Part shown: in pieces, positions 1 through 5,532 of the stretch
How the letters are laid out: the number at the start of each line of letters is the position of its first letter
How positions within the stretch are numbered: position 1 is the first letter of the stretch
The notes under the pieces: generated by a model
What the model was told of the DNA's origin: nothing
What the model saw: only the letters and a program-made list of their open reading frames with translations
Databases searched by the model: none
Program-made: the position numbers and the translations under genes
Assembly: GCF_002506515.1 (NCBI RefSeq)
Contig: NZ_DAXS01000055.1
Span: forward strand, 5,074-17,605
Source: Caldivirga sp. UBA161
GTDB lineage: Archaea > Thermoproteota > Thermoprotei > Thermoproteales > Thermocladiaceae
Direction: 5' to 3'
Length of the DNA: 12,532 nt

Positions 1-45
1 ATTGTGTTGGTGGTAACTCACCTAAGTTAATAGGCTGACTTAATG

Positions 46-54
46 CTTAAATAA
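46..54 (+). promoter_or_regulatory. TATA box of the UbiA prenyltransferase gene
   Basis: The sequence CTTAAATAA is centred about 25 nt before the GTG at 75, which is the spacing expected for a leaderless crenarchaeal transcript that starts at the start codon. The box lies inside TTAATGCTTAAATAATTAA (40-58), which is close to a palindromic element before the mevalonate kinase operon. The box could also serve a divergent gene, because a GTG on the minus strand at 21-19 sits at a similar distance; only seven codons of that possible gene are in the window. Confidence 0.55.
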
Positions 55-74
55 TTAACAATGATGAGCGCTGC

Positions 75-959
75 GTGTTTAGTAAGGTAATTAATATCAT
101 TAAGTTGGGTAGGATGGAGCATGGTTTATTAGCCGCAATCACGGTGGTTGCCTCCTACTACGTGTCTGGTGGGCGTAATGGTTACGTTGCCTTAACACTA
201 TTGGCATCCACATTCTTCGCTGAGGTATTCCTATTCGTAACCAATGATATCCACAACATTAATGAGGATAGGGTTAATAGGCCGAATGCACCCCTAGTGA
301 CTGGAGTTATATCATTTAGGGAGGCATACTGGTTGGCTTTAGCATCATTAGTATTATCCCTTATTCAAGTAATACCAGTAGCCATAGGTTGGGCTAACTC
401 ACTCTCATTAATAATACTGTTGGTGGCGCTAATACTAGGTTACCTGTATAATTCAAGGCTTAAGCGGGTAATGATTATTAATAATCTAATAGTTGCATTG
501 GTTACATCATTAACATACTTATATGGCTTAACCTCGGTGAAGGTGATTATGCCTAAATCCTCATTATTCATGACTCTACTCTTCCTAACCACTGTGGTTG
601 CTACATTGGGTAGGGAGATAGTGAAGGGTTCCTTGGACTATGAGGGGGATTTGAGGGTGAACATACGTACAGTGGCCACAGTGTATGGTAGGGATGCTGC
701 TAATAGGGTTGGCTCAATAGTAATGTTAATTGCCGTTGCATTATCAATACCATTAATGATCACGTCTCTAATGGTTCTAGGTGAGTTTAGCCCATTATTC
801 ATGCTCTTAGTGGCCTTAACAGACTCATTAATATTATTCCTCTCAATAAGGATCATTAAGGGTGATTTAAGGTGGTTCAGGGAATTAAGCCTACTGGCAA
901 TGGGCTTAACCTTAATTGGTTTAATGCTCTGTTCACTCCTCATCTTTATTTACGCCTAA
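75..959 (+). CDS. UbiA-family prenyltransferase, likely digeranylgeranylglyceryl phosphate synthase
   Basis: This is an integral membrane prenyltransferase of the UbiA superfamily. In archaea the usual member adds the second geranylgeranyl group to geranylgeranylglyceryl phosphate during ether-lipid synthesis. At 294 residues it has the normal family length, with about eight to nine hydrophobic segments. The first prenyl-diphosphate/Mg site is NDIHNINEDRVNRP (residues 57-70), matching NDxxDxxxDxxNRP except that the middle Asp is Asn61. The second site is REIVKGSLDYEGD (180-192), followed by the usual RT-x-x-x-YG stretch. The start is GTG; two ATGs at 61 and 64 are out of frame and the TATA box fits GTG 75. 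The 3' end overlaps a convergent gene by 27 nt. A menaquinone-type UbiA enzyme is possible but less likely given the NRP...P motif and the YEGD site. Confidence 0.85.
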   Translation: MFSKVINIIKLGRMEHGLLAAITVVASYYVSGGRNGYVALTLLASTFFAEVFLFVTNDIHNINEDRVNRPNAPLVTGVISFREAYWLALASLVLSLIQVIPVAIGWANSLSLIILLVALILGYLYNSRLKRVMIINNLIVALVTSLTYLYGLTSVKVIMPKSSLFMTLLFLTTVVATLGREIVKGSLDYEGDLRVNIRTVATVYGRDAANRVGSIVMLIAVALSIPLMITSLMVLGEFSPLFMLLVALTDSLILFLSIRIIKGDLRWFRELSLLAMGLTLIGLMLCSLLIFIYA

Positions 960-1325
960 TCCTAATTCATTAACCCTCCCAACCCCATGGGCTATTATGT
1001 AGCAGGGTACGTTAATACTACATGATGAATCCCCGCTTATGCCCTTAACTTTTTCGGCTGCGTCAAGGCACTTACCCATACTCCTCAATAACTCTATAAT
1101 TAATCCTAAACCCTTCCTAACGTATGGGTCATTCAATGCCCTTAATATGTCCCCAAGCCCATTAATTGGCTTAACCTCATGCTTAACATTAGATGAAACA
1201 CCATATAGTGAACATAGGATACATTGGGTGGCCTCCATAAGCGTGATGTTTAACTCGCTCTTACTCATCTGCTGTAGGGCGCTGAGTATGGCTTGAATGG
1301 CATCATTTACATTAACATCACTCAT
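933..1325 (-). CDS. Small DUF1641-like protein
   Basis: This is a soluble, mostly helical protein of 130 residues. The core NDPYVRKGLGLIIELLRSMGK (residues 65 on) resembles the DUF1641 signature, in which a 'D/N-P-x-V-x-x-GL-x-x-x-x-x-LL-x-x-x-G' helix pair is conserved. The family's function is not established; members often sit near formate dehydrogenase or sulfide:quinone oxidoreductase genes, but no such partner is visible here. It has five cysteines, including a CILC pair at 35-38, and a charged KDEE tail. The ATG at 1325 follows a TATA box at leaderless spacing, so the gene is probably monocistronic. It ends inside the 3' end of the UbiA gene (27-nt antisense overlap). The opposite-strand frame at 1039-1296 is a shadow. 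Confidence 0.72.
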   Translation of the reverse strand: MSDVNVNDAIQAILSALQQMSKSELNITLMEATQCILCSLYGVSSNVKHEVKPINGLGDILRALNDPYVRKGLGLIIELLRSMGKCLDAAEKVKGISGDSSCSINVPCYIIAHGVGRVNELGLGVNKDEE

Positions 1326-1346
1326 ATTAAATGCCCCAGGGCATTG

Positions 1347-1355
1347 AGTATAAAC
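1347..1355 (-). promoter_or_regulatory. TATA box of the DUF1641-like gene
   Basis: On the minus strand this reads GTTTATACT, centred 26 nt before the ATG at 1325, which implies a leaderless mRNA. It lies in the 106-nt divergent spacer shared with the AIR-synthase-like gene. Confidence 0.55.
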
Positions 1356-1400
1356 GTTTCTTTCCAGTTAGTTAATACCTCAATGTTAATTCGCGATAAT

Positions 1401-1408
1401 GCTTAATA
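1401..1408 (+). promoter_or_regulatory. TATA-like element of the AIR-synthase-like gene
   Basis: GCTTAATA, within TAATGCTTAATAG (1397-1409), is centred about 27 nt before the ATG at 1432. This placement supports 1432 as the real start, since an ATG at 1399 would be inside the promoter. The ten bases TAATGCTTAA are identical to those before the UbiA and mevalonate-kinase operon genes. Confidence 0.45.
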
Positions 1409-1431
1409 GCCTTAACTCAATTAAACATAAT

Positions 1432-2439
1432 ATGGTTAAGTTCAGTAATGCCTTCATTAAGAGGGAGGTGTTTAGAATGCTGGGTGTACGTGATGATAAT
1501 GTTACCTTAGGCCCAAGTATTGGTGAGGATGCAGCGGTCATTAGGATTAATGGCTCCTACATGGCTGTTCACACTGATCCAGTCACTGGTTCAAGCAACC
1601 TACTGGGTTGGTTGGCAGTGCATGTGGCGGCTAATGACATTGCAACTAGGGGTATTAGGCCTAGGTGGTTTTTAGTAACACTAATACTTCCCATTAATTC
1701 CAGTGAAGAGGATGTTGTTAGGATAATGAGGCAGGTTAATGATGCCTTAATTGAAATCAACGCAACCCTAGTGGGTGGCCATACCGAGAAGTCAGACGCC
1801 ACCACTAGGCCCATTGCTGTAGCAACGGCTATTGGTGTTGGTAATAAGTTCATAAGGACTGGGGGGTTGAATTCTGGTGACGTTATTATCATGACTAAGT
1901 ACGCAGCCCTAGAGGCTACTGCAGTCTTAGCCAGTGACTTTAGGGGTAGGTTAATGAATGTGTTGAGTGAAGAGGAGTTTAAGGAGGCTATGAGCCTCTA
2001 TAGGATGGTGTCAGTGGTTAATGATGCCCTCACCGCATCAGAGTACGCAACATCAATGCATGATCCAACTGAGGGCGGTGTCCTACAGGGTTTACTTGAA
2101 ATGGCATACTCCTCAGGGAGGCTAATAATCATTAATGAGGAAGACATCCCAGTACTACCAGTAACAAGAAAAGTACTTAACGCATTCAACCTCAACCCAC
2201 TTACAGTGCTCTCCTCAGGATCACTACTAATAGGTGTTAAGGAGAGTGATGCTGATGAATTAATTAGGAGGCTAAAGAATGTGGGGGTGAATGCATCGAT
2301 TATTGGTAGGGTAACTGATGGTGAACCAGGAGTAATGGTTAGGAGCCGTAACGGTGAGCAATTCTTCAGGGGTGACTTAACAATACCAGATGGGGTGATT
2401 GAAATGTGGTTAAGTAGCAGTGTTGGTGAAGCTTCCTAA
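1432..2439 (+). CDS. AIR synthase-related (HypE-like) ATP-binding protein
   Basis: The protein belongs to the PurM/HypE/ThiL/SelD superfamily, whose members bind ATP and phosphorylate or dehydrate a carboxamide or similar group. Counted from the ATG at 1399, GPSIGEDAAVI (38-48) is the N-terminal metal/ATP loop, HTDPVTG (58-64) and AANDIATRGIRPRW (78-91) form the conserved dimer/active-site region, GGHTE is at 126-130, and HDPTEGGVLQGL (221-232) is the glycine-rich C-domain motif. These fit the archaeal HypE-like branch better than ThiL. The C-terminus does not end in the PRIC-type Cys tail that true HypE uses to carry the thiocyanate, and no hydrogenase genes are near, so the substrate is unknown. 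An upstream in-frame ATG at 1399 would add 11 residues; I prefer 1432 because of the promoter position. It ends 19 nt from the convergent ParA-like gene. Confidence 0.8.
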   Translation: MVKFSNAFIKREVFRMLGVRDDNVTLGPSIGEDAAVIRINGSYMAVHTDPVTGSSNLLGWLAVHVAANDIATRGIRPRWFLVTLILPINSSEEDVVRIMRQVNDALIEINATLVGGHTEKSDATTRPIAVATAIGVGNKFIRTGGLNSGDVIIMTKYAALEATAVLASDFRGRLMNVLSEEEFKEAMSLYRMVSVVNDALTASEYATSMHDPTEGGVLQGLLEMAYSSGRLIIINEEDIPVLPVTRKVLNAFNLNPLTVLSSGSLLIGVKESDADELIRRLKNVGVNASIIGRVTDGEPGVMVRSRNGEQFFRGDLTIPDGVIEMWLSSSVGEAS

Positions 2440-2458
2440 GGGTAGGGTATGCTGTATA

Positions 2459-3430
2459 TTACTCCTCCTCGGTTAATATATCGCATTCAGGTTTAATACT
2501 AGTAAATTCACTTAATATTGATGATATTACGCACCTAGGCGTGTACACTTCCTCACCCTTAAGTTCCCTCTCCGGGAAGCGGGTTAATGAAGCCATGTAT
2601 GCTAAGGCTACATTAATTACTTTACCCATTGACTTAAGGCCATTAACAGCCTCCACCACTTCAGTAAGGGATTTTGCGCCTCTTATCTCCCTAGAACTGC
2701 CGCCTCCCTTCGCTAATACCTCTATACCCGCCTCCCTAAGAGCCGCTGCCTCACTCTTTAACATATCCTTATCAAAATTGAATGTGAATATTGGCTTAAT
2801 CTCATTATTGATTTTCCTCAAAATCGTATGGTTCATCCTAATGGTCCTCTTAATATCAGTTAAAGTAGGCCTAAGTGGTATAACCGCCATATTAACCTTA
2901 ATTAAATCAGTCCTCGCTAATGCAATTGAAGTATACCTTTTATCAAAGAATGGAGCCGTATCTATGATTATGTAATTGAATCTACTCAATGCACCTGATT
3001 TATTAAGAATATTGAATAATGCATCACCCCTACCAAATTCACCCAACCATTGCGTTATTAAGCTGCTGAGGTCACCCTCATCATCCTCACCTGGTGGTAG
3101 CACTTTAACATTCAGGAGTGTATTAGTATTAACGTAGCTATTATACTTATCATTATACTCACTGGGTGTTGTTACGTAATCATCAATATCAATGTTCTTA
3201 CCCTTATCATAGTCCTTAAACATGTGGTATAGCGTCCTTCTATCATTATTAACCTCATCATAATTATCACCATATATTTTAAGCGTTAAACCTGCTGTTG
3301 GATCTGTGTCAACTATGAGTATTCTTCCTGGGTTCTCCCCATATTCAACAAGGTAGTGCGCCATTAATAGTGTTAGGGTTGTCTTACCTACACCACCAGA
3401 TGCTGATATTACAGGTATTATTATGGGCAT
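2459..3430 (-). CDS. ParA/MinD-like P-loop ATPase without the signature lysine
   Basis: This is a SIMIBI-class ATPase of 323 residues. The P-loop SASGGVGKTTL (9-19) matches the deviant Walker A KGGxGKTT except that the first Lys, which contacts ATP across the dimer, is Ser11. ILIVDTDPTAG (37-47) is the A' motif, YIIIDTAP (153-160) is Walker B/switch II, and IPLRPTLTDI (184-193) is the later strand typical of ParA/MinD. A long acidic insert lies at about 55-130, and the tail ends in EEE. It is the second gene of a minus-strand operon: its ATG overlaps the end of the nuclease-like gene by 10 nt, and GTGAT on the minus strand (3440-3436) is a good Shine-Dalgarno 5 nt before it. Possible roles are partition, positioning or an ATP switch for the partner nuclease; none is shown by sequence. 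No ParB is visible. Confidence 0.85.
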   Translation of the reverse strand: MPIIIPVISASGGVGKTTLTLLMAHYLVEYGENPGRILIVDTDPTAGLTLKIYGDNYDEVNNDRRTLYHMFKDYDKGKNIDIDDYVTTPSEYNDKYNSYVNTNTLLNVKVLPPGEDDEGDLSSLITQWLGEFGRGDALFNILNKSGALSRFNYIIIDTAPFFDKRYTSIALARTDLIKVNMAVIPLRPTLTDIKRTIRMNHTILRKINNEIKPIFTFNFDKDMLKSEAAALREAGIEVLAKGGGSSREIRGAKSLTEVVEAVNGLKSMGKVINVALAYMASLTRFPERELKGEEVYTPRCVISSILSEFTSIKPECDILTEEE

Positions 3431-3789
3431 ACTTCATCACTGATGCCAAGTTTTTTATCTATTACTTTAACGCAAAATGGTAAGTTAAGCTTTTTAAATA
3501 ATTTAACATAATTACTATATAATCCCGAGTACTTATCCAAGACATGTATTAACCATGCCTTATACCCCATGATTGCGTATATTAATGCTTGCCCAATTCC
3601 ATCATACGGCTGCGCATCGTACTTTACCTCAAAGGCCTCATCATTGGCAACTACATCAACCTGGAACCTTAACCCATCAACCTCAATAGGTACCTCCCTC
3701 TTACCTCTAGTAAGTATGGCTAATTGATCCCTAATACACTTCTCATCCCTACAATACCTAATGTAATCCACTAAAGGATCAGCAGCCAC
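3421..3789 (-). CDS. Small PD-(D/E)XK nuclease-like protein
   Basis: I do not recognise a named family, but the core matches a PD-(D/E)XK nuclease fold. A beta hairpin carries Asp45 (FQVDVV), followed by Glu54-x-Lys56 in AFEVK, then a helix with Gln67 and Tyr71 (GIGQALIYAI), the QxxxY helix common in RecB-like and Cas4-like nucleases. A following strand reads KAWLIHVLD (78-86). At 122 residues it is close to the minimal domain, with no fused helicase or DNA-binding module. Cysteines at 13, 18, 106 and 121 do not form an obvious Fe-S set. The start is GTG at 3789 with a TATA-like box upstream. Its last 10 nt overlap the ParA-like gene, so the two are probably made together. Nuclease activity is inferred from the motif only. 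Confidence 0.65.
   Translation of the reverse strand: MAADPLVDYIRYCRDEKCIRDQLAILTRGKREVPIEVDGLRFQVDVVANDEAFEVKYDAQPYDGIGQALIYAIMGYKAWLIHVLDKYSGLYSNYVKLFKKLNLPFCVKVIDKKLGISDEVCP
3436..3440 (-). promoter_or_regulatory. Shine-Dalgarno site of the ParA-like gene
   Basis: GTGAT on the minus strand is complementary to the archaeal 16S 3' end and lies 5 nt before the ATG at 3430, inside the upstream coding region. This is what is expected for an internal, translationally coupled gene and fixes the start at 3430. Confidence 0.5.
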
Positions 3790-3812
3790 CTAGCCTTCTA
3801 CAGTAATATATT

Positions 3813-3823
3813 GCTTAATAAAT
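3813..3823 (-). promoter_or_regulatory. TATA-like box of the nuclease/ParA operon
   Basis: On the minus strand ATTTATTAAGC is centred about 29 nt before the GTG at 3789. A second AT-rich stretch, AATATATTA (3804-3812), is too close to the start to be the TATA box if the transcript is leaderless. Confidence 0.4.
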
Positions 3824-3877
3824 ACTGCGGATAAGATAATATTACCTATAATGCGTTTGCGAGACTTTTAGTTATTT

Positions 3878-4188
3878 TTAATTGCTTCTAATCCCCCTCA
3901 CTGCTATTAGGTAGGCTGAGGTGGTGTGCTTATTGAGTCTCCTCCCCTCATGATTTTCCCACATTCCTTAGAGTCGGTAGTGCCCTTAGGATTAATGAGG
4001 ATTACATTAAAGCCAAGCCTCAACGCCTTAATAATACTGTGGACAAGAATCCCCCTCCTAGCAAAACGCGTAATCCACCTTCCTAACTAGGAATAAATCC
4101 TCGAAAACAACATAATCCACACCAATCCTAGCAATGAATTTCAAGGCTTAGGATAGGGCATTAAGCCTCAACACCCTAGCCCCTCCCT
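3878..4188 (-). pseudogene. Decayed TnpB/OrfB-type transposase C-terminal remnant
   Basis: Reading the minus strand across frames gives a coherent C-terminal half of an IS605/IS607-associated OrfB (TnpB-like) protein. The first piece, from about 4174, reads VLRLNALS, then a TAA, then ALKFIARIGVDYVVFEDL, the RuvC-like motif II strand with its Glu-Asp. A frameshift near 4068 leads to RFARRGILVHSIIKALRLGF and then NVILINPKGTTDSKECGKIM, which corresponds to the 'NP-x-GT-S' segment before the RuvC III region. A second frameshift after about 3945 leads to LNKHTTSAYLIAVRGIRSN and a stop at 3880-3878. At least one nonsense change and two frameshifts make it non-functional. The N-terminal half is not recognisable. 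Family assignment is from remembered consensus, not a search. Confidence 0.6.
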
Positions 4189-4406
4189 AGGGTAACCGTG
4201 AGAAGCAGCCTAGTTTACGTGCCTTTAACCCAAACCCTATTAAGCTTGAACTCTAAGATTTCAAGCATTGGGCCTTTACGATTCCTACTTAACTATGTGG
4301 GTTACTATCCTCCACATAATCTTCTCGCTGGGATTAATCATTATAATCCCTTTAACTTAACATTACTGATTCTTGAATTTCTAGTGATTACTACGGTAAA
4401 ATAACC
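4189..4406. other. Non-coding stretch, possible further transposase debris
   Basis: No convincing gene was found. Minus-strand frames are broken by several stops but keep short coding-like pieces (for example a run reading MINPSEKIMWRIVTHIVK near 4330-4280), which may be the decayed N-terminal half of the same transposase. The plus-strand frame 4198-4404 has no family features and is best ignored. Confidence 0.35.
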
Positions 4407-4414
4407 CTTATAAC
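4407..4414 (+). promoter_or_regulatory. TATA box of the HEPN/MNT operon
   Basis: CTTATAAC would place transcription start near 4437, leaving a leader of about 9 nt containing TAGGGG before the ATG at 4446. This is an unusually short but not leaderless arrangement. Confidence 0.4.
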
Positions 4415-4445
4415 GGTTCTCAACATGTAGTAGCTTAGGGGTTTG

Positions 4446-4829
4446 ATGGCTGATCCTTGGGTTAATAAGGCTAGGAGGTTTAGGGATTACGCAAGGGAGG
4501 ACTTAGCTAATAATAGGTTTGACTCTGCTGCATTCTTTGCTCAACAATCCATTGAATTACTGTTTAAAGGATTGTTAATTAAGCTTGGTGGTTCACGGCC
4601 AATTACCCACTCAACATCTGAACTACTCCAGTACTTAATGAAGCTCTTAGGTAAGGAGGCTCCGCCGGGTATTATTAGGTGTGTTGAATTGCTTGAGCAG
4701 CATTATATTCAGGCACGTTACCCTGATGCCAGGATTAATGATTATAGGAGGTGGGAAGCGGAGGATGCTGTTAAGTGCATGGACTTAGTGTGGGATTATG
4801 TACAGCAGGTGGCTGGAGGCACTCAGTGA
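4446..4829 (+). CDS. HEPN domain protein, probable toxin of a HEPN/MNT pair
   Basis: This all-helical protein of 127 residues has the HEPN pattern: WVNKARRFRDYAREDLANN (helix 1), SAAFFAQQSIELLFKGLLI (27-45), and a C-terminal HYIQARYPDA (86-95) with the 'aRYPD' signature of archaeal HEPN proteins that pair with minimal nucleotidyltransferases. In HepT toxins the partner adds AMP to a tyrosine and the HEPN domain can be an RNase. The canonical RX4-6H RNase motif is not present: the nearest Arg-His pair, R78 to H86, is spaced by seven residues, so RNase activity is uncertain. The ATG at 4446 is preferred to the TTG immediately before it. It overlaps the MNT gene by 32 nt. Confidence 0.85.
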   Translation: MADPWVNKARRFRDYAREDLANNRFDSAAFFAQQSIELLFKGLLIKLGGSRPITHSTSELLQYLMKLLGKEAPPGIIRCVELLEQHYIQARYPDARINDYRRWEAEDAVKCMDLVWDYVQQVAGGTQ

Positions 4830-5214
4830 GGTAGCTAGGCTAAGGGAGGCTAGGTTTAGGGAGGTACTTAGGGAATTGTGTAGTAGGTCCCTGGTAGTTG
4901 TTTTATTCGGTTCAAGGGCTAGGGGTGATAATACACCATTGAGTGATTGGGACTTAATGGCTATTGTAGAGGCAGGTGAGTATGAAATAGAGGCTAAGGA
5001 TATTGGGCAAGTGGTTTGGCTGCCATTAAGCAGGTTAGCTGAAGTTCTTGAGCATTCAATGATAATACTTGATGCTGTGGCTGATGGTAAGGTACTTTGC
5101 GGCGACTCAAGGATTTTTGAGGATGTTAGGGATAAGGTAAGTAAATACATTAGGGAGAGGGGCCTGGTTAGAACCAGAGATGGTTGGTTCCCAGGAAGCA
5201 TAATTAGGCAGTAA
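4798..5214 (+). CDS. MNT-type minimal nucleotidyltransferase, probable antitoxin
   Basis: This is a DNA polymerase beta-type nucleotidyltransferase of 138 residues. The active site is FGSRARGD...SDWDL (residues 37-53), which fits GSX10DXD with Gly38-Ser39, Asp50 and Asp52. A likely third acidic ligand is Asp92 in IILDAV. In characterised pairs the MNT protein adenylylates the HEPN toxin and neutralises it; here the intact catalytic residues suggest the same role, by inference. The N-terminal 30 residues form a charged helix (REARFREVLREL). The ATG lies inside the 3' end of the HEPN gene, giving 32 nt of overlap and probable translational coupling. The tail has an extra LVRTRDGWFPGS segment of unknown role. 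Confidence 0.87.
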   Translation: MYSRWLEALSEVARLREARFREVLRELCSRSLVVVLFGSRARGDNTPLSDWDLMAIVEAGEYEIEAKDIGQVVWLPLSRLAEVLEHSMIILDAVADGKVLCGDSRIFEDVRDKVSKYIRERGLVRTRDGWFPGSIIRQ

Positions 5215-5249
5215 TATTGAATTAGCTAAGAATAATGAATTCCCTAAAC

Positions 5250-5370
5250 CAAGGTTCAGCATTACTTATTACAATCCTTAACGCCAGTAGCATTAAGCCC
5301 CCTCTCCGCAGGTAATACCCAGGGCCCCAATGTAGGGGGCTAGTCCCTTAGGATGGGGAAGCGTTATCAA
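5250..5370 (+). repeat. GC-rich hairpin island after the MNT gene
   Basis: In this 318-nt spacer, GCCCCCT (5297-5303) and AGGGGGC (5334-5340) form a perfect 7-bp inverted repeat with a 30-nt loop. An alternative smaller stem pairs GCCCC with GGGGC around AATGTAG, and TCCC/GGGA flanks 5344-5358. The rest of the spacer is AT-rich. A frame from 5251 reads KVQHYLLQSLTPVAL then SPLSAGNTQGPNVGG and a stop, which resembles the low-complexity tail of some archaeal OrfB proteins; if so, this is the 3' end of a lost element. A structured RNA is the alternative. Neither is proven. Confidence 0.35.
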
Positions 5371-5502
5371 ATAATCAACTTACTAATAAGAATGAGTGCC
5401 CATTATTGGGTTCCTTAATCTTACTCACCTGTAGCCTTTATGATAAGTGAATAATGAGTAGTATTGTTTATTTAATTTGCATTGAATTGGCTCTGAAAAA
5501 TG

Positions 5503-5510
5503 TTTATATA
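5503..5510 (+). promoter_or_regulatory. TATA box of the secreted S16 protease gene
   Basis: TTTATATA, preceded by the purine-rich CTGAAAAATG that could act as a BRE, is centred 26 nt before the ATG at 5533. This is one of the best-formed promoters in the window and predicts a leaderless transcript. Confidence 0.65.
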
Positions 5511-5532
5511 GGCTCACTGTATTGTTGACTTA

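Noticed and set aside
1..21. Possible divergent minus-strand gene starting with GTG at 21-19
   Set aside because: Only seven codons are inside the window, too few to support a gene, although the TATA spacing would fit.
61..67. ATGATGA resembling a C/D-box sRNA box C just before the UbiA start
   Set aside because: No CUGA box D follows at a suitable distance, and the position is explained by the promoter and start region.
1399..1431. Upstream ATG at 1399 as start of the AIR-synthase-like gene
   Set aside because: The ATG overlaps the TATA-like element that is correctly spaced for 1432, and the added residues match no family N-terminus that I know.
2541..2975. 144-codon plus-strand frame opposite the ParA-like gene
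   Set aside because: It is the antisense of the P-loop ATPase coding region and shows no domain.
4198..4404. Plus-strand 68-codon frame in the spacer before the HEPN gene
   Set aside because: No family features, no promoter or ribosome site, and it lies opposite probable transposase debris.
4785..5201. 138-codon minus-strand frame opposite the MNT gene
   Set aside because: It mirrors the well-supported nucleotidyltransferase with intact GSX10DXD and is rich in Ser/Leu as expected of a shadow frame.
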